A DNA stretch of 5,602 bases from the NCBI RefSeq assembly GCF_042665255.1, contig NZ_JBHTCD010000071.1; one strand, given 5' to 3'. The notes below the pieces were generated by a model, which saw nothing but the letters and a program-made list of their open reading frames with translations, was not told the origin of the DNA and made no database searches. The stretch is from Insolitispirillum peregrinum (GTDB taxonomy: Bacteria; Pseudomonadota; Alphaproteobacteria; Rhodospirillales; Rhodospirillaceae). Shown here in pieces: positions 1 to 5,479 of the stretch. The position numbers and the translations under genes were made by a program. How positions within the stretch are numbered: position 1 is the first letter of the stretch; each line of letters begins with the position of its first letter.

Positions 1-2
1 AA

Positions 3-341
3 ATCAGTGCTGCCGCCCGCGAACAGAATGTCGGGGTTGAACAGATCAACACCGCCATCCGCCAGCTGGATCAGGTGACGCAGCAAAACGCCAGCGCCTC
101 GGAACAGATGTCGGCAACCTCCGAAGAACTGGCCGCTCAGGCGCAGCAACTGGAAAGCACCATGGCCTTCTTCATGATTGAAAAGGCAGGCAGCGGGGCA
201 GCGCGTGTCAGGCCCTCGGCGACACCCGCGAAAAAGGCGGCGGCAACGGCACCCCGGCGGCCCCCGGCAGCAGCCAGCGGCAAGGGTGGTATCGTTCTTG
301 ATCTTGAAGACGATCTGGACACCCGTTATCAACGGTACTGA
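3..341 (+). CDS. Methyl-accepting chemotaxis protein, C-terminal end (5' partial)
   Basis: The gene is cut by the left edge; the last 112 residues are visible in the frame starting at base 3. Visible residues 1-55 match the C-terminal helix of an MCP cytoplasmic signalling domain: REQNVGVEQINTAIRQLDQ, then VTQQNASASEQMSATSEELA. This helix carries Gln/Glu methylation sites in this family. The hairpin tip that contacts CheA and CheW lies upstream, outside the window, as do any sensor domain and membrane segments. From about residue 61 to 95 there is an Ala/Pro/Lys/Arg-rich flexible linker, then an acidic stretch (LDLEDDLD) and the final residues RYQRY. That end fits the x-aromatic-x-x-aromatic pattern of CheR/CheB-tethering pentapeptides. 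Family assignment is firm; the ligand cannot be told. An inverted repeat lies just downstream, before cheW. Confidence 0.95.
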   Translation: MSAAAREQNVGVEQINTAIRQLDQVTQQNASASEQMSATSEELAAQAQQLESTMAFFMIEKAGSGAARVRPSATPAKKAAATAPRRPPAAASGKGGIVLDLEDDLDTRYQRY

Positions 342-350
342 CGGTGTGCT

Positions 351-405
351 GGAAGCCATGATGCAATGATCGCGTGCAACGGGGTCAGTCGGCAGCATGG
401 CTTCC
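351..405. repeat. Imperfect inverted repeat between MCP gene and cheW
   Basis: GGAAGCCATG at 351-360 is the exact reverse complement of CATGGCTTCC at 396-405. After one A/G mismatch (361/395) three more pairs follow (TGC 362-364 with GCA 392-394). This gives a 14-position stem with one mismatch and a loop of about 27 bases. It lies wholly in the 94-base gap between the MCP stop and the cheW start. No T-run follows, so it is not a classical intrinsic terminator. It could be an mRNA-stability or processing hairpin separating MCP and cheW expression, or a spaced operator. I see no convincing promoter in this gap. Confidence 0.6.
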
Positions 406-420
406 TTCCCGTGTTATGAC

Positions 421-425
421 AGGAG
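421..425 (+). promoter_or_regulatory. Shine-Dalgarno site of cheW
   Basis: AGGAG lies 10 bases before the ATG at 436. It decides the start in favour of 436 over the in-frame ATG at 397, which sits inside the right arm of the inverted repeat and would add 13 residues unlike the CheW family. Confidence 0.75.
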
Positions 426-435
426 CCGAACCACC

Positions 436-969
436 ATGTCACAGGAACGTTCCCTTTCCGCCGCGCCGATCGGGGTTGATCGGCAATATGTCACCATCGG
501 GATTGCCAGCGAAACCATTGCCATTGCCGTGGCGCAGGTGCAGGAAGTCCTGGATGTTCAGCCGTTCATCCGCATTCCCAACATGCCGGCGGTGGTGCGG
601 GGGATGATTGATGTGCGCAGGCGGGCCATTCCGGTGTTTGACCTGCGGCTGAAATTTGGCCTGTCAGCGACCGAAGAGACTCCGCAGACGCGCATCGTGG
701 TGCTTGACCTGATCCGGGACGGATCCCTGCGCCGGGTCGGCATTCTGGCCGACCGGGTGTTTGAAGTCACCGAACTGGACCAGACCAACGTGGATCCCCC
801 GCCAGACATCGGCATGACGTGGCAGTCACAGGCGGTGGTCGGGCTGGGACGACGGAACGGCGCGCTGGTGATCGTGCTGGATGTCAACAGCCTGTTCGAT
901 GCCCATGATCTGCCCCCGGCCCTGTCTGCGGCCCCCTCCCCGACCCTGATCCCCCAGTCAGGAGGCTAG
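436..969 (+). CDS. cheW: Chemotaxis coupling protein CheW
   Basis: 177-residue cytoplasmic adaptor that links MCP hairpin tips to the CheA kinase in receptor arrays. The whole length is a CheW (SH3-like double barrel) domain. Residues 17-41 (YVTIGIASETIAIAVAQVQ, then EVLDV) form the first strands. PNMPAVVRGMIDVRRRAIPV (48-67) is the central conserved turn, followed by FDLR. RVGILADRVFEV is the second-barrel strand, and GLGRRNGALVIVLDVNSLF is the usual C-terminal segment. Length is normal to slightly long, because of a Pro/Ala/Ser-rich tail after residue 163. The usual N-L-R-G turn reads D59-V-R-R62, so the Gly is replaced by Arg. The stop is one base before the cheR ATG, which suggests coupled translation. 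Residues 129-163 are almost repeated by the - strand partial gene at the right edge, so the organism has at least two close CheW paralogues. Confidence 0.97.
   Translation: MSQERSLSAAPIGVDRQYVTIGIASETIAIAVAQVQEVLDVQPFIRIPNMPAVVRGMIDVRRRAIPVFDLRLKFGLSATEETPQTRIVVLDLIRDGSLRRVGILADRVFEVTELDQTNVDPPPDIGMTWQSQAVVGLGRRNGALVIVLDVNSLFDAHDLPPALSAAPSPTLIPQSGG
820..924 (+). repeat. Left copy of inverted cheW duplication
   Basis: These 105 bases (cheW codons 129-163) align without gaps to the reverse complement of 5497-5601. I count 14 mismatches, about 87% identity. Ten of the differences are synonymous codon changes, and only three residues differ (V/I, H/D, P/A). The match probably continues past the right edge. 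Similarity stops abruptly after the Leu codon ending at 924. Confidence 0.9.
961..965 (+). promoter_or_regulatory. Shine-Dalgarno site of cheR, inside cheW
   Basis: GGAGG lies in the last codons of cheW, five bases before the cheR ATG at 971. It supports that start and points to translational coupling of cheW and cheR. Confidence 0.85.
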
Positions 970-970
970 C

Positions 971-1846
971 ATGCAGCCCCTGGAGTCTTACCACGATACC
1001 ACCAATGATCCGGCGATGGTGTTGCGCACGGTCGATTTCCGTCGTCTGGCCGATCTGATCGAACGGCGGGCGGGGATCAATCTGCCTCAGCACAAAATGG
1101 CGCTGGTCGCCCATCGCCTGCAACGGCGCCTGAGGGCGTTAAAGATTGCCACCTTGCGCGACTATTGCGACTTCCTGCTCACCAACGAGCAGGCGGAAGC
1201 CGAAATGCCGCATTTCATCAACGCCCTGACCACCAACAAGACCGAATTTTTCCGCGAGCCCAGCCATTTCGACTTTCTGACCGAGGTGGCCTTGCCGGAC
1301 CTGCACAGCCGACGGCACTACAACAGCGCCCTGCCGCTGATGGCCTGGAGTGCGGCCTGCTCGACCGGCATGGAGGTCTATACGCTGGCCATGGTGCTGG
1401 CGGAATGGAACGAAACCCATGGCGGCCTGCCGTTCATGATTCATGGCACCGACATTGATACCAATGTGCTGCAGGATGCCGCCCGTGCCGTTTACCACCG
1501 CGAGGTGATCGAACCGGTCCCCACCGCCCTGCGCCACAAATACCTGCTGCGTCCGCGCACCAGCAGCGACGAAACGATCAGGATTGCGCCGGAATTGCGC
1601 GCGCGTACCCGCTGGGGGCATCTGAACCTGATGGAAGGCGGCAGTCCGTCCGACCGCCCCTTTGACATCGTCTTCTGTCGCAATGTATTGATTTATTTCA
1701 GCAAGGAAACACAGCAGCTTGTTCTTGAGTCGATATGTAAGCACATTACTCCGGGTGGGTACCTGTTTGTCAGTCACTCGGAAACGTTGAACGGGTTGTC
1801 ACTGCCGGTAAAATCCGTTGCACCATCAACGTATGTTCGCCTGTAA
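971..1846 (+). CDS. cheR: Chemotaxis protein methyltransferase CheR
   Basis: 291-residue SAM-dependent enzyme that methylates specific glutamates on MCP helices. The N-terminal helical domain (about 20-85: FRRLADLIERRAGINL ... HRLQRRLRAL) should bind receptor. TTNKTEFFRE (87-96) carries the conserved Asn and Arg near the active site. The Rossmann SAM domain begins at WSAACSTGMEVYTLAM (126-141), with GTDID (159-163) binding SAM ribose and FDIVFCRNVLIYF (231-243) and GGYLFVSHSE as late motifs. The segment around 172-215 is the beta-subdomain that in tethering CheRs binds the receptor pentapeptide. The glycine loop reads STGMEVY rather than the usual STGEEPY; the second Glu, which contacts SAM, is kept as E135. 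Length is normal. The last 180 bases are unusually AT-rich for this window although the protein motifs there are intact. Confidence 0.98.
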   Translation: MQPLESYHDTTNDPAMVLRTVDFRRLADLIERRAGINLPQHKMALVAHRLQRRLRALKIATLRDYCDFLLTNEQAEAEMPHFINALTTNKTEFFREPSHFDFLTEVALPDLHSRRHYNSALPLMAWSAACSTGMEVYTLAMVLAEWNETHGGLPFMIHGTDIDTNVLQDAARAVYHREVIEPVPTALRHKYLLRPRTSSDETIRIAPELRARTRWGHLNLMEGGSPSDRPFDIVFCRNVLIYFSKETQQLVLESICKHITPGGYLFVSHSETLNGLSLPVKSVAPSTYVRL

Positions 1847-1851
1847 TCAGT

Positions 1852-1856
1852 GGGGA
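1852..1856 (+). promoter_or_regulatory. Shine-Dalgarno site of cheB
   Basis: GGGGA lies six bases before the ATG at 1863. It selects this start over the in-frame ATG at 1818, which would overlap the end of cheR by 29 bases and add 15 residues before the receiver domain. Confidence 0.65.
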
Positions 1857-1862
1857 AATGCC

Positions 1863-2978
1863 ATGTCGTCCACATCCCGTGCATCACGCCGGATCAGGGT
1901 TCTGGTCATTGATGATTCTGCTTCGGTGCGGGAAACGATGGCGAGCCTGCTGTCCGAAGACCCGGAAATCGAGGTGATCGGCACCGCTGGTGATCCCTAT
2001 GCCGCCGCCCGCCGCATGCAGACGGACATTCCCGACGTCATCACGCTGGACCTGGAAATGCCCCGCATGGATGGCCTGACCTTCCTCGGGAGACTGATGG
2101 AGCAGCATCCCCTGCCGGTGATCATCTGTTCCTCGCTGGCCGAGGAAGGCAGTGACGTTGCCATGCAGGCCATCGAGGCTGGAGCCGTTGACGTCATTGC
2201 CAAGCCAAAGGTTGGCACCCGCCAGTTCCTGATGGAATCGGGCATTGCCATCCGCGATGCGGTCAAGGCCGCAGCCCAGACCGATGTCCAGCGGCTGAGG
2301 CGTCTGCGGCAAATGGTGCCGACGGAAAAACTGACCGCCGATGCGGTATTGCCGCCTGCATCGGTGGCAGGGGGCGTGAAGGTGACCACCGACAAGGTGG
2401 TGTGCATCGGGGCCTCGACCGGGGGAACCGATGCCCTGCGGGTGCTGTTGACCGCCCTGCCCGCCGACTGCCCCGGCATCGTGATCGTCCAGCACATGCC
2501 GGAACATTTCACCCGTGCCTTTGCCAATCGCCTCGACGGCCTGTGCGCGATCAGGGTCAAGGAAGCCGAAAATGGTGATCCGGTGTTGCGCGGGCAGGCC
2601 CTGATTGCGCCGGGAAACCACCATACGCTGCTGCGACGCAACGGTGCCCGCTATTCGGTCGAGGTGCGCGACGGCCCACTGGTCAGCCGCCACCGGCCAT
2701 CGGTGGACGTGCTGTTCCGTTCGGCCTCGCGCTGTGCCGGCAGCAATGCCCTTGGGGTGCTGCTGACCGGGATGGGCGACGACGGGGCACACGGCATGCT
2801 GGAAATGTATCAGGCCGGAGCCCATACCATCGCCGAAGACGAAAAGTCCTGTATTGTTTACGGAATGCCAAAAGAAGCCGTGAAGCTGGGGGCCGTCACC
2901 GAAAGCCTGTCGCTGTCGGCGATACCCGCCGCCATCATGCGTCTGTCTGCGGGGTCTTCCCGGCCTCACCATGGATGA
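1863..2978 (+). CDS. cheB: Chemotaxis response regulator and protein-glutamate methylesterase/deamidase CheB
   Basis: 371-residue two-domain cytoplasmic enzyme. It removes methyl groups from MCP glutamates, deamidates MCP glutamines, and is activated by phosphotransfer from CheA. Receiver domain, about 11-115: acidic pair D17-D18, phosphoacceptor D63 in TLDLEMPRMDG, S90-S91, and K114-P115. A linker of about 60 residues follows. The catalytic domain is about 178-362. Its triad is visible: S185 in GASTGGT, H211 in VQHMP, and D307 in MGDDGA. These sit at a constant offset of +21 from the enteric CheB residues S164, H190 and D286, which indicates an intact enzyme. The gene starts 16 bases after cheR and its stop overlaps the start of cheD by 8 bases. 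Length and domain order are ordinary. Confidence 0.99.
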   Translation: MSSTSRASRRIRVLVIDDSASVRETMASLLSEDPEIEVIGTAGDPYAAARRMQTDIPDVITLDLEMPRMDGLTFLGRLMEQHPLPVIICSSLAEEGSDVAMQAIEAGAVDVIAKPKVGTRQFLMESGIAIRDAVKAAAQTDVQRLRRLRQMVPTEKLTADAVLPPASVAGGVKVTTDKVVCIGASTGGTDALRVLLTALPADCPGIVIVQHMPEHFTRAFANRLDGLCAIRVKEAENGDPVLRGQALIAPGNHHTLLRRNGARYSVEVRDGPLVSRHRPSVDVLFRSASRCAGSNALGVLLTGMGDDGAHGMLEMYQAGAHTIAEDEKSCIVYGMPKEAVKLGAVTESLSLSAIPAAIMRLSAGSSRPHHG

Positions 2979-3561
2979 AACCGATATGTCTGCCACCGCC
3001 CCGACCCTGTGCTCCCTGTCGCCTGAAAGCGGGTTGGAACACCACCTGCCGTCCTCCTTTCTGCATCCCGGTGAGGTGTTCGCCTCGGCCACCCCGCATG
3101 TCATCACCACCATTCTGGGATCATGCGTGGCGATGTGCCTGTTTGACCCGCTGACCGGCATTGGCGGGATGAATCATTTTGCCATTCCGCGTTCCGCTGC
3201 CCACGATCCCCTGTCAACGCGCGCCGCAGCCGGAGCCCTTCATACCCTGCTGGCCCGTCTGGAGGCCCTGGGAGCCCGGCGCCGGACCCTGCAGGTGAAG
3301 CTGTTTGGTGGCAATTCCGTGTTGTCCCTGCCCGACCGCGACGATCCTGAACACCCCATGACAGGATCCCGCCCGCATGTCGGTCAGGCCAATGTGGCAA
3401 TCGCTCGTGCCCTGCTGGCAGAACACCATTTGCCGGTGGTTCGCGAACTGGTGATGAATCCTCGTGGCATGATGCTGAAAATGGTGACAGCGACCGGTGA
3501 TGTCTGGGTGCGTCCGGTTCATACCGTTCGCCCGGCCCTCCCCCTGGCCGCTGTCCGATAA
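2971..3561 (+). CDS. cheD: Chemoreceptor glutamine deamidase CheD
   Basis: 196-residue enzyme that deamidates glutamines on MCPs; in systems with CheC it also stimulates that phosphatase. The family's catalytic residues are present: T46 and C52 in TTILGSCVAMCLFD, and H69 in GGMNHF. Their spacing matches the T21/C27/H44 pattern of Thermotoga CheD. VKLFGGNSVL (about 109-118) is the conserved KLFGG element. The C-terminal DxGG...GRK motif is changed to LVMNPRGMMLK, which is unusual. There is an extended N-terminus of about 30 residues before HPGEVFAS. The ATG at 2971 overlaps cheB but has no good ribosome site, so it would rely on coupling. The in-frame ATG at 2986 (MSATAP...) has a weak GGA ten bases upstream and is a real alternative. 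No cheC is seen here. Confidence 0.95.
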   Translation: MDETDMSATAPTLCSLSPESGLEHHLPSSFLHPGEVFASATPHVITTILGSCVAMCLFDPLTGIGGMNHFAIPRSAAHDPLSTRAAAGALHTLLARLEALGARRRTLQVKLFGGNSVLSLPDRDDPEHPMTGSRPHVGQANVAIARALLAEHHLPVVRELVMNPRGMMLKMVTATGDVWVRPVHTVRPALPLAAVR

Positions 3562-3566
3562 GGAGG
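3560..3566 (+). promoter_or_regulatory. Strong Shine-Dalgarno site overlapping the cheD stop
   Basis: AAGGAGG, preceded by T and followed by T, is a near-perfect match to the 16S anti-Shine-Dalgarno. It overlaps the cheD TAA stop (3559-3561) and lies four bases before the ATG at 3571. It is the strongest ribosome site in the window, implying efficient or coupled translation of the next gene. Confidence 0.9.
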
Positions 3567-3570
3567 TTCC

Positions 3571-5379
3571 ATGAGCCTGTCCCCCGTCGCCCGCTCCCTG
3601 ACGACCAGCACGTTGCCGGATCTTGATGCCACCCTGGCCGCCATCATGGAGGATCTGCGCCAGCTGTACGGACCGTGCGAACAGGACTGTCTGTCCATCG
3701 GGCAAAGCCTGTCCGAAGCCCGCGCCACGGTGCGCAGCCTGACGGCAACCGCTGGCGACCTGATTGGCATGTTCAATGCCGACTGGCTGCTATCAACCAT
3801 TTCCCAGCTGGAACAGGACCTGCAATCGCTGAACCGGTTGCTGTCTGACCGCAGCGAACAAAATCTGGGCCTGCAGCGGATCGATCAGGCTGCCGCCGAC
3901 ATCCAGCACGCCCTGACCGAACAGGTCAAGGTCATCTCGCACGTCAAGATGCTGTCGATCAACGCCCGGATCGAAGCCGCACTGGTGGCCGATCTGGGAA
4001 TTGATTTCAGCGTTTTCACCCGCGAGATCGGCAGTCTGGTCGGGCGAGGCAGCGATACGGTGCAGAACATCCTGCGCACCCTGAACGATCTGCGCGCCCT
4101 GCTGGCCCGCTCGATTGCCCTGCAGACAGAATTTCATGGGCAACACCGCTCCCAGCTTGATGCCATCAGCCGCCGTCTGAGCGAGGCGGTTCGGGCCCTG
4201 CGCGACCGTCAGGAAGGTGCCCGCCACACCATCGAATCCCTGTCGTGGGTTCTCCGTCAGGCCGACGAAGCCATCGGGCTGGTGGTCGCAGGCCTGCAGG
4301 TCGGTGACATCATCCGGCAACGACTGGAACATATTGAACAGGCCGTTGAGACGGTTGACCGCATCATGAAGGGCGAACAGACCGACCAGCCGCTGTCAGC
4401 CGCCCAGATTGGCCGGTTGTGCCATCTGGTCAGCAGGCTGCAAACCCATCAGGTTCAGGCCATCCGTCAAGAGCTGGACAGCCGGGTGGGCGATATCGAG
4501 CACAATTTGCGCCGTCTCGCCGCCCTGATGAACGGGGTCCAGGAACAGGTGCGGTTCCTGCACGGGGCCGATCAACAGGACAATGGCGGCTTTTTGCTTG
4601 AAATGGAACGGGATCTGCAACAGACCGAAACCATTCTCGAACATTACCGGCGTGCCCGGCAGGAAACCGATGAAAGCCTGTTGCGGGTGCGCAGCATGGC
4701 CGATGCGATGGCGCAGACCCTGCGAGCCATCCATGACATTGATGCCGAGATGCACCTGATCGGCCTCAATGCCTCGCTGAAATGCGGCAGCATTGGCAGC
4801 CGGGGACGGTCATTGAATGTGGTGGCAGGCGAGCTGCAGGGCAGTGCCCGCCAGACCCGGATCACCGCCACCCGCATTTCCGACTGTCTGGGGGTGATCA
4901 GCCACGAGACGATGGTCCTTGAAAGCCATGAGAAAAGCGGTGATGGCGTCCTGATTGGTCATCTCGACAAGCTCCTCACCAAGTCCATCGATTCCCTTGA
5001 TGAAGTCGGCAGCAAGTCAGCGCGCGACCTGAGCATGATCCAGCAACAAGCCCGGGACCTGGGCCTGTTCATCGACCAGACCCTCGACACCTTTACGTTA
5101 CGGTCACGCTTGCAGACGACCCTGCAAAAGGTCCTGCTCAATTTGCAGGCCGTGGACCGGAAAACAGTGCATTACCCCAGTGATGGCGACCCGCAGAATG
5201 AACAGCAGACCCTGCTGTCCTTCCTGCGCGACCATTACACCATGCTCAGCGAGCGGGGGGTCCATGCGGCCCTGCTGGGAGAAGAGCTGGACGGCACTTC
5301 GGCACAGCCAGCACCCGCCGCACCGCCGTCGCCATCCGGCAACCCTGCCGATGTCGATATCTCGGATTTTCTTTTCTAG
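3571..5379 (+). CDS. Soluble MCP-hairpin-like protein with CheZ-like motif and C-terminal tail, function unproven
   Basis: 602 residues, rich in Leu, Gln, Arg, Asp and Glu in helical heptad-like order, with no signal peptide or membrane segment seen. Residues 124-156 (HVKMLSINARIEAALVADL onward to FSVFTREIGSL) resemble the MCP hairpin consensus (LALNAAIEAARAGE...GFAVVADEVRKL). Residues 391-426 (MHLIGLNASLKCGSIG onward to SLNVVAGELQGSA) are a second, more degenerate copy, so the protein looks like a tandem duplication. Residues 242-255, LQVGDIIRQRLEHI, hold D246-x-x-x-Q250, as in the CheZ catalytic helix DLTGQ (D143, Q147). Residues 577-592 are a Pro/Ala/Ser linker, and the last nine, DVDISDFLF, recall the CheY-binding tail of CheZ (VDDLLDSLGF). 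It is last in the che operon, nine bases after cheD. A role in CheY dephosphorylation or CheY binding is inferred. The alternative is a soluble receptor-like or array scaffold protein, as pipelines might call it an MCP. Confidence 0.93.
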   Translation: MSLSPVARSLTTSTLPDLDATLAAIMEDLRQLYGPCEQDCLSIGQSLSEARATVRSLTATAGDLIGMFNADWLLSTISQLEQDLQSLNRLLSDRSEQNLGLQRIDQAAADIQHALTEQVKVISHVKMLSINARIEAALVADLGIDFSVFTREIGSLVGRGSDTVQNILRTLNDLRALLARSIALQTEFHGQHRSQLDAISRRLSEAVRALRDRQEGARHTIESLSWVLRQADEAIGLVVAGLQVGDIIRQRLEHIEQAVETVDRIMKGEQTDQPLSAAQIGRLCHLVSRLQTHQVQAIRQELDSRVGDIEHNLRRLAALMNGVQEQVRFLHGADQQDNGGFLLEMERDLQQTETILEHYRRARQETDESLLRVRSMADAMAQTLRAIHDIDAEMHLIGLNASLKCGSIGSRGRSLNVVAGELQGSARQTRITATRISDCLGVISHETMVLESHEKSGDGVLIGHLDKLLTKSIDSLDEVGSKSARDLSMIQQQARDLGLFIDQTLDTFTLRSRLQTTLQKVLLNLQAVDRKTVHYPSDGDPQNEQQTLLSFLRDHYTMLSERGVHAALLGEELDGTSAQPAPAAPPSPSGNPADVDISDFLF

Positions 5380-5387
5380 AGCCGTGA

Positions 5388-5414
5388 GCGCAAAAGCGGG
5401 AACCGGTTTTGCGC
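5388..5414. repeat. Palindrome 1 of an extragenic repeat, possible operon 3' hairpin
   Basis: GCGCAAAA pairs with TTTTGCGC, then one G/G mismatch, then CGG pairs with CCG around a GAA loop: 11 pairs in 27 bases. It starts eight bases after the stop of the 602-residue gene. There is no following T-tract outside the stem, so strong intrinsic termination is uncertain. As an RNA hairpin it could protect or end the che transcript. Its sequence resembles palindromic units I recall from alphaproteobacterial intergenic repeats; this was not checked. Confidence 0.7.
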
Positions 5415-5439
5415 AAAATCACTGTGGTGGATCAAAAGG

Positions 5440-5479
5440 TTAGAGCAGCGTGCGTCTGATTTAACGCAGGCTGCTCTAA
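5440..5479. repeat. Palindrome 2 of an extragenic repeat, between convergent genes
   Basis: The left arm TTAGAGCAGCGTGCG (5440-5454) and right arm CGCAGGCTGCTCTAA (5465-5479) pair over 15 positions with one mismatch, around a ten-base loop. It lies 25 bases after palindrome 1, and the pair together span 5388-5479. Two adjacent large palindromes are the layout of RIME-type (Rhizobium intergenic mosaic) elements; membership of that or a related family is inferred. The right arm contains the stop codon of the - strand cheW. As RNA it could act as a bidirectional terminator or stabiliser between the two convergent genes. Confidence 0.8.

Noticed and set aside
397..435. Upstream in-frame ATG for cheW adding 13 residues
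   Set aside because: It lies in the inverted repeat arm with no ribosome site; AGGAG at 421-425 fits the ATG at 436.
1719..1739. Possible -35/-10 boxes (TTGTTC and TATGTA) in the AT-rich end of cheR
   Set aside because: Spacing of about nine bases between them is far too short for a sigma-70 promoter and the match is weak, so it is not listed as a feature.
1139..1777. 212-codon open frame on the - strand opposite cheR
   Set aside because: Shadow of cheR; composition driven by the sense codons, no ribosome site seen, no family motif.
1818..1862. Upstream in-frame ATG for cheB adding 15 residues
   Set aside because: It overlaps the cheR coding end, has no Shine-Dalgarno, and the added residues are unlike CheB; 1863 has GGGGA six bases before it.
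1884..3161. 425-codon open frame on the - strand opposite cheB and the start of cheD
   Set aside because: It mirrors a high-GC coding region; its product shows no recognisable domain, and the + strand carries full CheB and CheD motifs with intact catalytic residues.
3214..3705. 163-codon open frame on the - strand across the cheD end and next gene start
   Set aside because: It spans two clear + strand genes and their Shine-Dalgarno site; no motif supports it.
5388..5420. Classical Rho-independent terminator after the 602-residue gene
   Set aside because: The stem is good, but the bases after it on the + strand are AAAATC rather than a T-tract, so I call it a palindromic repeat with possible 3'-end function.
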